Below are positions 47,903 to 55,735 of a DNA stretch of 64,000 bases, one piece after another (within the stretch, counting starts at the first letter, position 1; every line of letters starts with the position of its first letter). The stretch covers positions 186,001-250,000 of the forward strand of contig NZ_AKJN02000002.1 of assembly GCF_000282315.2 (NCBI RefSeq), given 5' to 3'. A program made the translations under genes and the position numbers. The notes under the pieces are model-generated. The model made no database searches and was not told the origin of the DNA. It saw only the letters and a list, made by a program, of their open reading frames with translations. The DNA is from Pseudomonas sp. GM41(2012). GTDB taxonomy: Bacteria > Pseudomonadota > Gammaproteobacteria > Pseudomonadales > Pseudomonadaceae.

Positions 47903-49375
47903 TCAGGCCTGCGCCGCAGCGCGACTGGCCCCGCTTGTTATAGGTGCTGCATCGCTGTCCTGCTCGAGCGGCAGGATCAGGTGATCGGGAACTGCGCTGT
48001 GCCATTTTTTCGCGCACACGTAATACAGGGCTGCCGGAATCACCAGACCAATGATCCAGGAAATATCCACATCACCCAGGGCCGCCACCAGCGGACCGGT
48101 ATAGAACTTGGTGGAGATAAACGGCAGCTGCACCAGCACACCGAAGACATAGACGCTGATACCGAGGGCGTTCCAACGGCCGTAGCGACCGTTCGGATCG
48201 GCCAGTGCCGGCACGTCATAGCGCTCGCGAGTGATGCAGTAGTAGTCCACCAGGTTGATCGCGCTCCATGGCGTGAAGAACGCCAGCAGGAACAGGATGA
48301 AGGACTTGAACGCACCGAGGAACGAGTGCTGACCGAGCAGCGCCATCAGGGTCGCAGCACCAACGATGACCAGCACGAAGACCAGACGCTGCAAGCGCGA
48401 TACCTTCAGGTCACCACGGAAGCCGCTGATGATGGTCGCAATACACATGAAGCTGCCGTAGGAGTTCAGCGTGGAGATGGTGACCTTGCCGAACGCGATG
48501 CTGAAATACAGCAGCGCAGCGGTGGCACCGGTACCGCCCAGACCGACGATGTAGGCGACTTCATGGCCAGCGAATTGCCCGTTGGCCGATGCGGCAGCGA
48601 ACACGCCGAGGACCATCGCTACCTGCGCACCAATGACCGAACCTGCGCCTGCGGCAAAAAAAGTTTTCACCGAGGAAATCTTGCTCGGCAGGTAGCGAGA
48701 GTAGTCAGCCACGTAAGGACCGAAGGCGATCTGCCAGGACGCCGCGAGCGATACCGCGAGCAAAAAACTGCTCCAGCTGAAGTGGCGGATTTGCAGCAGT
48801 GCGCCAACATCAACCTGGCTCATCAGACGGCTGAACAGATAAACAAAAGCAATCACGCCAATGACACTGGCAACACGGCCGATCCAATGGATCACCCGAT
48901 AACCAAGCACCGTGACCAGCACGATGACACTGGCGAAGATCAGGATGCCGACGCTGTCGCTGACATCAAACAACTGGCCCAGCGCCTGGCCGGAAAGCAC
49001 GGTTCCCGTTGCGGTGAAGCCGAGGTACATCAAGCAGACCAGTACGATCGGGATGGCCGCGCCATAAACGCCGAACTGTACCCGGCTGGAAATCATCTGC
49101 GGCAGACCCAGCTTGGGCCCTTGTGCGGCATGCAACGCCATGACGCCACCGCCGAGCAGTTGACCGATCAACAGACCGATCAACGACCAGAAAACGTCAC
49201 CGCCCAGCACCACGGCCAGGGCCCCGGTGACAATCGCGGTGATTTGCAGGTTGGCACCCATCCATAGGGTGAACTGACTCAACAGACGACCGTGTCTCTC
49301 CGCTTCCGGGATGTAGTCGATCGAACGTTTCTCGATCAACGGTTTACTGCCTGCACGATCGCTGTTAACAGCCAT
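47903..49375 (-). CDS. NCS1-family (CodB-like) permease, probable urocanate transporter
   Basis: A 490-aa inner-membrane protein with about 12 spans of the nucleobase-cation-symport family. It starts MAVNSDRAGSKPLIEKRSID with GAGG upstream. YIPEAERHGRLLSQFTLWMG and the later PYVADYSRYLP are NCS1 landmarks. General annotation calls such proteins cytosine or allantoin permeases, but the location between hutU and hutX, and work on P. fluorescens SBW25 where the equivalent transports urocanate (HutTu), make that role more likely. Confidence 0.9.
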   Translation of the reverse strand: MAVNSDRAGSKPLIEKRSIDYIPEAERHGRLLSQFTLWMGANLQITAIVTGALAVVLGGDVFWSLIGLLIGQLLGGGVMALHAAQGPKLGLPQMISSRVQFGVYGAAIPIVLVCLMYLGFTATGTVLSGQALGQLFDVSDSVGILIFASVIVLVTVLGYRVIHWIGRVASVIGVIAFVYLFSRLMSQVDVGALLQIRHFSWSSFLLAVSLAASWQIAFGPYVADYSRYLPSKISSVKTFFAAGAGSVIGAQVAMVLGVFAAASANGQFAGHEVAYIVGLGGTGATAALLYFSIAFGKVTISTLNSYGSFMCIATIISGFRGDLKVSRLQRLVFVLVIVGAATLMALLGQHSFLGAFKSFILFLLAFFTPWSAINLVDYYCITRERYDVPALADPNGRYGRWNALGISVYVFGVLVQLPFISTKFYTGPLVAALGDVDISWIIGLVIPAALYYVCAKKWHSAVPDHLILPLEQDSDAAPITSGASRAAAQA

Positions 49376-49416
49376 GATTCAACCTCTGTGGATTGTTATT
49401 GGAATTCACTCGGTCC

Positions 49417-49500
49417 CTGTAGGAGCTGAGCTTGCTCGCGATGGCGGTGTATCTGATGCACCGCGTTATCGTTCATCGCGAGCAAGCTTTGCTCCTACAG
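49417..49500. repeat. REPIN (head-out) between hutU and the NCS1 permease gene
   Basis: CTGTAGGAGCTGAGCTTGCT... and mirrored ...GCAAGCTTTGCTCCTACAG. Confidence 0.85.
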
Positions 49501-49507
49501 GCAAGCA

Positions 49508-51196
49508 TTACTTGCCGGTAATCATCGGCAGGTTCAGCCCCTGTTCCTTGGCGCAGTCGATCGCGATCTGATAACCCGCATCAGCGTGACGCATGACACC
49601 GGTAGCCGGGTCGTTGTGCAGGACGCGAGCGATACGCTCGGCCGCTTCGTCAGTACCGTCGCAGACAATCACCATGCCCGAGTGCTGGGAGAAGCCCATG
49701 CCGACGCCGCCGCCGTGGTGCAGGGAAACCCAGGTCGCGCCGCTCGCGGTGTTGAGCAGAGCGTTGAGCAGTGGCCAATCGGACACGGCATCGGAACCGT
49801 CTTGCATGGATTCGGTTTCGCGGTTCGGGCTGGCTACCGAACCGGAGTCCAGGTGGTCGCGACCGATCACGATTGGCGCGGACAATTCACCGCTGCGAAC
49901 CATTTCGTTGAACGCCAGACCGAGCTTGGCGCGCAGGCCCAGGCCAACCCAGCAGATACGTGCCGGCAGACCCTGGAAGCTGATGCGCTCGCGCGCCATG
50001 TCCAGCCAGTTGTGCAGGTGCGCGTCGTCCGGGATCAGTTCTTTGACCTTGGCGTCGGTTTTGTAGATGTCTTCGGCGTTGCCCGACAGTGCAGCCCAGC
50101 GGAACGGACCGATACCGCGGCAGAACAGCGGACGGATGTAAGCCGGTACGAAACCCGGGAAGTCGAATGCGTTCTCGACGCCTTCTTCCTGAGCCATCTG
50201 ACGGATGTTGTTGCCGTAGTCGAAGGTCGGAATACCCATTTTCTGGAATTCGAGCATCGCTTTAACGTGTACAGCCATCGATTGCTTGGCGGCCTTGACC
50301 ACGGCAGCAGGCTCGGTCTTGGCGCGAGCGCGGTACTCTTCCCAGGTCCAGCCGGCTGGCAGGTAACCGTTGAGCGGGTCGTGGGCGCTGGTCTGGTCGG
50401 TGACCATGTCCGGGCGCACGCCACGCTTGACCAGTTCCGGCAGGATTTCAGCCGCGTTACCCAGCAGGGCAATGGAAATCGCTTTGCCTTCCTTGGTGTA
50501 TTTGGCGATGCGGGCCAGCGCGTCGTCGAGGTCGGTGGCTTGCTCGTCGACATAACGGCTGTTCAGACGGAAGTCGATGCTGACCTGTTGGCATTCGATG
50601 TTCAGCGAGCAAGCGCCGGCCAGGGTCGCGGCCAGAGGTTGAGCGCCGCCCATGCCGCCGAGGCCTGCGGTCAGGACCCAACGACCTTTCAGGTCATCGT
50701 TGTAGTGCTGGCGACCGGCTTCGACGAAGGTTTCGTAGGTGCCTTGAACGATGCCCTGGCTGCCGATGTAGATCCAGCTGCCGGCGGTCATCTGGCCGTA
50801 CATGGCCAGGCCTTTGGCGTCGAGTTCGTTGAAGTGTTCCCAGCTCGCCCAGTGTGGCACCAGGTTGGAGTTGGCGATCAGTACGCGCGGGGCGTTGCTG
50901 TGGGTCTTGAACACGCCGACCGGCTTGCCGGATTGCACCAGCAGGGTCTCGTCGTCATTCAGGTTGGTCAGGCTTTCGACGATCTTGTCGTAGCATTCCC
51001 AGTTACGTGCCGCACGACCGATACCACCGTAAACCACCAGTTCTTTAGGGTTCTCGGCGACTTCCGGGTCAAGGTTGTTCATCAGCATGCGCAGCGGCGC
51101 TTCAGTCAGCCAGCTCTTGGCGGTCAGCTTGTTACCGCGAGCGGCACGAATTTCAACGTCACGATACTTCGTAGGTTTCTGGGTATTGTCAGTCAC
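49508..51196 (-). CDS. hutU: Urocanate hydratase
   Basis: A 562-aa NAD-containing enzyme for the second step, urocanate to imidazolonepropionate. A GTG start ([20 protein letters not shown]) has GAGGAG 8 nt upstream. [10 protein letters not shown] near residue 170 is the NAD-binding loop, and the Cys/Gly-rich late block [15 protein letters not shown] is a family signature. Length is as expected. It is the first gene of the long hutU to hutG operon, behind a sigma-54-like promoter and a HutC operator. Confidence 0.97.
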   Translation of the reverse strand: MTDNTQKPTKYRDVEIRAARGNKLTAKSWLTEAPLRMLMNNLDPEVAENPKELVVYGGIGRAARNWECYDKIVESLTNLNDDETLLVQSGKPVGVFKTHSNAPRVLIANSNLVPHWASWEHFNELDAKGLAMYGQMTAGSWIYIGSQGIVQGTYETFVEAGRQHYNDDLKGRWVLTAGLGGMGGAQPLAATLAGACSLNIECQQVSIDFRLNSRYVDEQATDLDDALARIAKYTKEGKAISIALLGNAAEILPELVKRGVRPDMVTDQTSAHDPLNGYLPAGWTWEEYRARAKTEPAAVVKAAKQSMAVHVKAMLEFQKMGIPTFDYGNNIRQMAQEEGVENAFDFPGFVPAYIRPLFCRGIGPFRWAALSGNAEDIYKTDAKVKELIPDDAHLHNWLDMARERISFQGLPARICWVGLGLRAKLGLAFNEMVRSGELSAPIVIGRDHLDSGSVASPNRETESMQDGSDAVSDWPLLNALLNTASGATWVSLHHGGGVGMGFSQHSGMVIVCDGTDEAAERIARVLHNDPATGVMRHADAGYQIAIDCAKEQGLNLPMITGK

Positions 51197-51330
51197 GAAA
51201 AAGACTCCTCAGCGATCAATCCAAACCAACCCTGGCGGGGGGATAAGCCAGCCTGTGCGCGTCAACGCGACACAAGCGAATCAGTGGACGTTGCGAGGAG
51301 TCTCGATCGACTCATACGCATACGTCTTTA

Positions 51331-51344
51331 CTTGTACATACAAG
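51331..51344. promoter_or_regulatory. HutC operator at the hutU promoter
   Basis: CTTGTACATACAAG (CTTGTATGTACAAG on the other strand) equals the HutC site described for pseudomonad hutU promoters. It covers the position where transcription from the adjacent -24/-12 element should start. Confidence 0.8.
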
Positions 51345-51348
51345 CATA

Positions 51349-51364
51349 TGCAATCAAGCGGCCA
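51349..51364 (-). promoter_or_regulatory. Candidate sigma-54 (-24/-12) promoter of hutU
   Basis: The minus strand reads TGGCCGCTTGATTGCA, matching TGGC-N8-TTGCA with the invariant GG and GC 10 nt apart. CbrB- and NtrC-dependent sigma-54 control of hut genes is known in P. fluorescens. Confidence 0.7.
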
Positions 51365-51558
51365 ACTTGCTGAATGAGTGCTCAAGAAAAGTTTTGAAAC
51401 GGCTGGAAAGCGCCTGGATCAAGGGTTCTGGCAAAGATGAAATTTTTCGGGGGGATTTTGTGAGGGGGATTACAGCTGTTACTTGAGCGGGGTTTTGCGC
51501 CACGCTGGGGCGTTCGGTAACAAAGTGGTGCGCGATGGGAAACAGGATGAGGATTGCT
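51365..51558. other. Upstream activating region of hutU, no gene
   Basis: No coding ORF. TGTTAC at 51477-51482 and GTAACA at 51517-51522 lie 34 nt apart, resembling half-sites of the CbrB recognition sequence; the spacing is longer than the published one, so the assignment is weak. Confidence 0.4.
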
Positions 51559-51655
51559 TTTGTGGCGAGGGGGTTTACCCCCGTTGGGTTGCGCAGCAGC
51601 CCCATTTTTTGGGGTCGCTTCGCAACCCAACGGGGGTAAACCCCCTCGCCACAGA
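51559..51655. repeat. Perfect 33-bp inverted repeat (GTGGCGAGGGGG REP family)
   Basis: Arms 51561-51593 and 51621-51653 are exact complements, and the centre holds a nested CCCC-ATTTTTT-GGGG hairpin. It lies 19 nt after the hutD stop and about 195 nt upstream of the hutU -24/-12 element. Confidence 0.9.
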
Positions 51656-51674
51656 GATTTTGTAAACAGTTGGA

Positions 51675-52244
51675 TCAGCGTGCAGTCAGCTCGATCACAC
51701 AGCACTGACCGTTGCTGGAGACTTCCAGCAGGTCGGCGTTACCGTCGAGTTGCAGGCAATCATGGCGACCCAGCTGTGAGGCACTGTTACCGACCTTCAC
51801 TTCAAGCTCGTCGGTGATACTGAACACAAGCACGGTGCCCGCCGAGCTGAAAAACCGCTGCTCGCCGTCCAGCCACTGCAACCGCGCGCTATAACGCTGC
51901 GGTGCATAAATCAGGTTGAAGTCGCGGATCGGCCCGCCGAGCAAGGTGCAGGAAACCTGGCTCTCGCCGCTGAAAGCAAATGGCTCCAGCGGTAACAATG
52001 GCCGAGTGTCCTGACCATCAACCCGCAAGGTCATGCCGTCGCCTTGCAGCACAGTGATCACTCGCTCATAGCCGGCGAATGTCGAGAAACCGCCCGACTC
52101 GCCGATGTCGGCAATCGACAGACGCCAGCCGAAACCCTCAAGGCCGGCACCTCCATCACGGGTGATTTCTTCAGTGCTGCCGCCGCCGTTTTTCCATGGC
52201 ATGCGTGGGTAATCTTTTGCGCGTAGAACCTTTACTTGATTCAT
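51675..52244 (-). CDS. hutD: HutD family protein (cupin-like)
   Basis: A 189-aa protein starting MNQVKVLRAKDYPRMPWKNG. MPWKNGGGSTEEITRD and FGWRLSIADIGESGGFSTFA are HutD signatures; the fold is a bicupin-like beta barrel. In P. fluorescens SBW25 HutD is thought to limit hut expression, perhaps by binding a pathway intermediate such as formylglutamate; no catalytic metal set is obvious. The ATG overlaps the hutC stop by 4 nt, so it is made together with the repressor. Confidence 0.92.
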   Translation of the reverse strand: MNQVKVLRAKDYPRMPWKNGGGSTEEITRDGGAGLEGFGWRLSIADIGESGGFSTFAGYERVITVLQGDGMTLRVDGQDTRPLLPLEPFAFSGESQVSCTLLGGPIRDFNLIYAPQRYSARLQWLDGEQRFFSSAGTVLVFSITDELEVKVGNSASQLGRHDCLQLDGNADLLEVSSNGQCCVIELTAR

Positions 52245-53002
52245 TTATGAAACCGACCTTCCAGACGATGACGGGAACCGGGGTGGATCAAACGGGCGGC
52301 GGTCACTGGCTGACGGCCGGACCAGGTGCGGCGGCGAATCAGCAGGCACGGCTCGCCCTTTTCAATCTGCAGCAACTTGCACTCACTGGCCTCGGCCAGA
52401 ATCGCCTCGACCACGTGCTCGCCTTCAGTCAGCGGCGCGACCTGGTTCAGATAGGCGTATGGCGTTTGCAGGGTGAAGTCCTGCTTGAGGTAGTCCGGCG
52501 CCACCAGTGCGTTGACGAAACGGTCTTCGATTTGCACCGGGATATCATTTTCGAAATGCACGATCAGCGAGTGAAAGACTTTCTGGCCTTCTCGCATGTC
52601 CAGGGCCAAGGCCCGCTCGGAACCGGCAGCCTCTTCTTCGAGGGTGATGACCTTGCAGGTGTGGCGATGGCCACGGGAGGCGATTTCGTCGGCGATGTTG
52701 TGGACTTCAAACAGCGCGGACTGACTTTTCGGCTCGGCGACGAACGTACCGACACCCTGCATGCGCACCAGCAGACCGTCGGCGGTCATCTCGCGCAGGG
52801 CGCGATTGATGGTCATACGGCTGAACCCCAGCTGGTTGACCAGCTCGCTTTCCGACGGAACGCGGTAGTGCGGCGGCCAGTTTCCACTGTCGATTTGCTG
52901 GGTGATCATCTGTTTGACGCGGGCGTACAAGGGCGCCGGACTGTCGCCCAGATTGGCGCTCAGATTGGCATTCGGCGGCAATGTGGCAGACGGAGTTGGC
53001 AC
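52241..53002 (-). CDS. hutC: Histidine utilisation repressor HutC (GntR family)
   Basis: A 253-aa transcriptional repressor. The GTG start gives MPTPSATLPPNANLSANLGD, a flexible lead before the winged helix (about 23-95: LYARVKQMITQQIDSGNWPP, VPSESELVNQLGFSRMTINR). The rest is a UTRA effector domain, which in HutC proteins binds urocanate. It represses hutU and hutF; both upstream regions contain palindromic TGTA/TACA sites. It is divergent from hutF over 107 nt. Confidence 0.96.
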   Translation of the reverse strand: MPTPSATLPPNANLSANLGDSPAPLYARVKQMITQQIDSGNWPPHYRVPSESELVNQLGFSRMTINRALREMTADGLLVRMQGVGTFVAEPKSQSALFEVHNIADEIASRGHRHTCKVITLEEEAAGSERALALDMREGQKVFHSLIVHFENDIPVQIEDRFVNALVAPDYLKQDFTLQTPYAYLNQVAPLTEGEHVVEAILAEASECKLLQIEKGEPCLLIRRRTWSGRQPVTAARLIHPGSRHRLEGRFHK

Positions 53003-53067
53003 GGTTAATCCTTGTTCATTTGTTGAGGGCTACTAGCTTGCCGGAGTTTACCGAGCAGGCAAACGTC

Positions 53068-53083
53068 TGTATATGTATATACA
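53068..53083. promoter_or_regulatory. Second HutC-type operator, hutC-hutF intergenic
   Basis: TGTATATGTATATACA is a near-palindrome sharing the TGTA...TACA ends of the hutU operator. It is placed to control both divergent genes. Confidence 0.65.
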
Positions 53084-53109
53084 AATAACACACGATGGGG
53101 TGCTGAACC

Positions 53110-54474
53110 ATGTCCGCCTTCTTTGCTGAACGCGCGCTGCTGCCTAGTGGATGGGCCAACAATGTACGTCTTGAGGTCAGCGCCGATGGCGTGTTGACCC
53201 ATATCCAGGCCGATTCCAACGCAGATGGCGCCGAACGGCTAAGCGGTCCGCTGCTGCCGGGTATGCCGAATTTACACTCCCACGCTTTCCAGCGCGCCAT
53301 GGCCGGGCTGGCGGAAGTGGCGGGTAATCCGAATGACAGTTTCTGGACCTGGCGCGATTTGATGTATCGCCTCGTCGGAAAAATCAGCCCGGATCAACTC
53401 GGCGTCATCGCCCGTCAGCTGTACATCGAAATGCTCAAGGCCGGTTACACCTCGGTCGCGGAATTTCATTATGTACACCACGACACCAACGGCCAGCCTT
53501 ACGCGGACCCGGCCGAACTGGCGCTACGCATCAGCCACGCCGCCAGTTCCGCCGGGATCGGCCTGACCCTGCTGCCGGTGCTCTACAGCCATTCCGGTTT
53601 CGGCGGCCAGGCCCCGAACGAAGGCCAGCGCCGCTTTATCAACAGCACCGAAAACTACCTCAAGCTTCAATCGCGCTTGCAGCCGATCCTGGCGCAGCAA
53701 CCGGCGCAGTCGCTGGGTTTGTGTTTCCACTCGTTGCGCGCGGTAACACCGCAGCAGATCAGCGAAGTGCTGGCCGCCAGTGACCGGCAGTGCCCGGTGC
53801 ACATCCACATCGCCGAACAGCAGAAAGAAGTCGATGACTGCGTGAGCTGGAGCGGCCGCCGTCCGCTGCAATGGCTGTACGAGAACACCGAAGTCGATCA
53901 GCGCTGGTGCCTGGTTCACGCCACCCACGCCAACCCGGAAGAAGTCACGCTGATGGCCAAGAGTCGCGCCATCGCCGGCTTGTGCCTGACCACCGAAGCC
54001 AACCTCGGCGACGGGATTTTCCCGGCAGTGGATTTCCTCGCTCAGGGCGGGCGCATGGGCATCGGTTCCGACAGCCATGTGTCATTGAGCGTGGTGGAAG
54101 AATTGCGCTGGCTGGAATACGGCCAGCGTCTGCGCGACCAACGCCGTAACCGTTTGTATGGCGCGGATCAGCCGATGGTCGGCCGCACGCTGTACGACGC
54201 GGCGCTGGATGGCGGCGCTCAAGCGCTGGGTCAGTCGATTGGTGCGCTGGAAGTTGGCAAACGTGCGGATTGGCTGGTGCTGGATGGCAACGATCCGTAC
54301 CTGGCGACAGCCAGTGGCGACGGGATTCTCAATCGCTGGTTGTTTGCCGGTGGCGATCGCCAGGTGCGGGATGTGTTGGTCAATGGCCAGTGGGTTGTGC
54401 GTGATGGGCGTCATGCGGACGAAGAAGAAAGTAACCGCGCCTTCACCCAAGTCTTGCGCGATCTATTGGGCTAA
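53110..54474 (+). CDS. hutF: Formimidoylglutamate deiminase
   Basis: A 454-aa amidohydrolase that turns N-formimidoylglutamate into N-formylglutamate and ammonia. It starts MSAFFAERALLPSGWANNVR. Metal ligands appear in MPNLHSHAFQRAMAG, in the barrel His residues of HIHIAEQQKEVDD and LVHATHANPEE, and as the Asp of GIGSDSHVSLS. An AAATAACA in its leader is a near match to the Crc/Hfq motif. It is transcribed away from the rest of the hut genes under HutC control. Confidence 0.95.
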   Translation: MSAFFAERALLPSGWANNVRLEVSADGVLTHIQADSNADGAERLSGPLLPGMPNLHSHAFQRAMAGLAEVAGNPNDSFWTWRDLMYRLVGKISPDQLGVIARQLYIEMLKAGYTSVAEFHYVHHDTNGQPYADPAELALRISHAASSAGIGLTLLPVLYSHSGFGGQAPNEGQRRFINSTENYLKLQSRLQPILAQQPAQSLGLCFHSLRAVTPQQISEVLAASDRQCPVHIHIAEQQKEVDDCVSWSGRRPLQWLYENTEVDQRWCLVHATHANPEEVTLMAKSRAIAGLCLTTEANLGDGIFPAVDFLAQGGRMGIGSDSHVSLSVVEELRWLEYGQRLRDQRRNRLYGADQPMVGRTLYDAALDGGAQALGQSIGALEVGKRADWLVLDGNDPYLATASGDGILNRWLFAGGDRQVRDVLVNGQWVVRDGRHADEEESNRAFTQVLRDLLG

Positions 54475-54486
54475 CACCGGAAACAA

Positions 54487-54578
54487 CTGTGGGAGCGAGC
54501 CTGCTCGCGAAAGGGCCGCCAGATTCAACATCAATGTTGACTGACAGGCCGCTATCGCGAGCAGGCTCGCTCCCACAT
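54487..54578. repeat. REPIN (head-out) between hutF and blc
   Basis: CTGTGGGAGCGAGCCTGCTC... and mirror, with TTCAACATCAATGTTGA in the centre, at convergent gene ends. Confidence 0.85.
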
Positions 54579-54595
54579 TGGGTCTTCGGTGACTG

Positions 54596-55165
54596 TTAAT
54601 TCGAGGTCTTGGCCATCTGCGTGTCTGTCGCGCGCCAGATCAGCCGCGTGGTGTCGTAACCTTGCTGACGCGCCTTGCTCAGCAGTTCCTCACGCACGAC
54701 GCCATTGACCGTCGGGGTCCGTGACAGCAGCCACAGATACTTGCGGCTCGGATCGCCAACAATGGCGGTCTTGTAGTCATCGCTGACGTACAACACCCAG
54801 TACTCTCCCTTCGCCGCACCCGGAATCAGCCGCGAAAACCAGGTATCGAACTCGACCCACAGCTTGTCGGTTTTACCCGGTTCCTGTGGCCAGGCCACGC
54901 CTTTGGCCTCTTCCCACTGCCAGTCCGCCGTCAGGCAGCGATTGAGCACCAACACCTTGCCGTCAGGCTTGAGCGTGTAATGGGCTTCGGATTGCGCGCA
55001 GTTGCGCTGGAAATACATCGGCAGACGAGCCAACTCGTACCAGGTCCCTTGGTACTTCTTGAGATTGACGCTATTGGCGGTTTTCGGTGCCAACGGATCT
55101 ACGCCAGACGTGGCGCAGCCGGCCAAAACCAGGCCGGCTAAAAGGACTATCAGTAACCGCTTCAT
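54596..55165 (-). CDS. blc: Outer-membrane lipocalin Blc
   Basis: A 189-aa bacterial lipocalin. It has a lipoprotein signal peptide with lipobox LAGC (MKRLLIVLLAGLVLAGC). The lipocalin GxW motif is in KYQGTWYELARLPMYFQRNC, followed by AHYTLKPDGKVLVLNRC and a long beta barrel ending with a helix (EELLSKARQQGYDTTRLIW). Blc proteins bind lipids such as lysophospholipids at the outer membrane. It lies 31 nt after a second small lipoprotein gene and is probably co-transcribed with it. Confidence 0.94.
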   Translation of the reverse strand: MKRLLIVLLAGLVLAGCATSGVDPLAPKTANSVNLKKYQGTWYELARLPMYFQRNCAQSEAHYTLKPDGKVLVLNRCLTADWQWEEAKGVAWPQEPGKTDKLWVEFDTWFSRLIPGAAKGEYWVLYVSDDYKTAIVGDPSRKYLWLLSRTPTVNGVVREELLSKARQQGYDTTRLIWRATDTQMAKTSN

Positions 55166-55196
55166 TATTTTTCTCCCGTGGGCGTATAACCCCGGT

Positions 55197-55451
55197 TTAC
55201 TTCAGGCCTTGGCCGGAAAACATCAGCACTTTGTCACCGGCGTACTGCACGCTGATAAAGCTGTTCTTGTCACCCCAGGTGCAACTGGACATGCCGAGCG
55301 CGCCCGAGCAATCGGAGGGTTTGCCCAACAAGGTTTCTACTTCGGCCTTGGGCATGCCTGACGAAAGCTTCGAGTAGTTTTCCTGATTGATCTTGCTGCA
55401 AGCGGCCAACAACACGCAGAACGAAAGCAAGGCGATAGAACGCAGCGACAT
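55197..55451 (-). CDS. Small lipoprotein with SmpA/OmlA-like (BamE-like) domain
   Basis: An 84-aa lipoprotein: MSLRSIALLSFCVLLAACSK has lipobox LAAC. The mature part INQENYSKLSSGMPKAEVET is followed by LLGKPSDCSG, the pattern of BamE-like/DUF3862 small lipoproteins in which MxxxEVxxLLGxPxxC recurs; two further Cys follow. The function is unknown. It is upstream partner of blc. Confidence 0.88.
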   Translation of the reverse strand: MSLRSIALLSFCVLLAACSKINQENYSKLSSGMPKAEVETLLGKPSDCSGALGMSSCTWGDKNSFISVQYAGDKVLMFSGQGLK

Positions 55452-55735
55452 GGTGTAGCTCCTGGGGCGAAGGGGAATGGCATGGCTGCCAAGCTGAAGC
55501 TTAGAAGAGAAAACCCCTATCTGGTTCCCTGGCCGCCCGGCTATTTATTGGGCCGCTCGTCTGCCTTATTTGGAAAATCTGCAACTTTACTTTCGCTATT
55601 GGGTATTTCGTCGGTTTTCGCAAAAGCCGCCTAATCTTTGGCGCCGGCCAGTCGACATAAAAAGCAGCGCAACGCCCACGACTGTGGCAAATTGACGCCC
55701 CTTTGTTGACCAGCCACTCCGCGGTAGCTCATTTA
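55452..55735. other. 284-nt gap upstream of the dCache chemoreceptor
   Basis: No gene seen. It is locally AT-richer than its surroundings and should contain divergent promoters for the lipoprotein operon and the chemoreceptor; no element can be assigned with confidence. Confidence 0.4.

Noticed and set aside
51197..51330. Riboswitch in the roughly 140-nt hutU leader
   Set aside because: Only a short GAGTC/GACTC pair is visible; no known aptamer consensus and no terminator or sequestering alternative was found.
448..54578. Many similar palindromes as a CRISPR array
   Set aside because: The repeats are dispersed singly between genes over 54 kb, not in tandem with equal spacers, and no cas genes are present. 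They are REP elements.
55620..55735. FliA promoter for the dCache chemoreceptor
   Set aside because: GTCGACATAA resembles the -10 only partly and no -35 with proper spacing exists.
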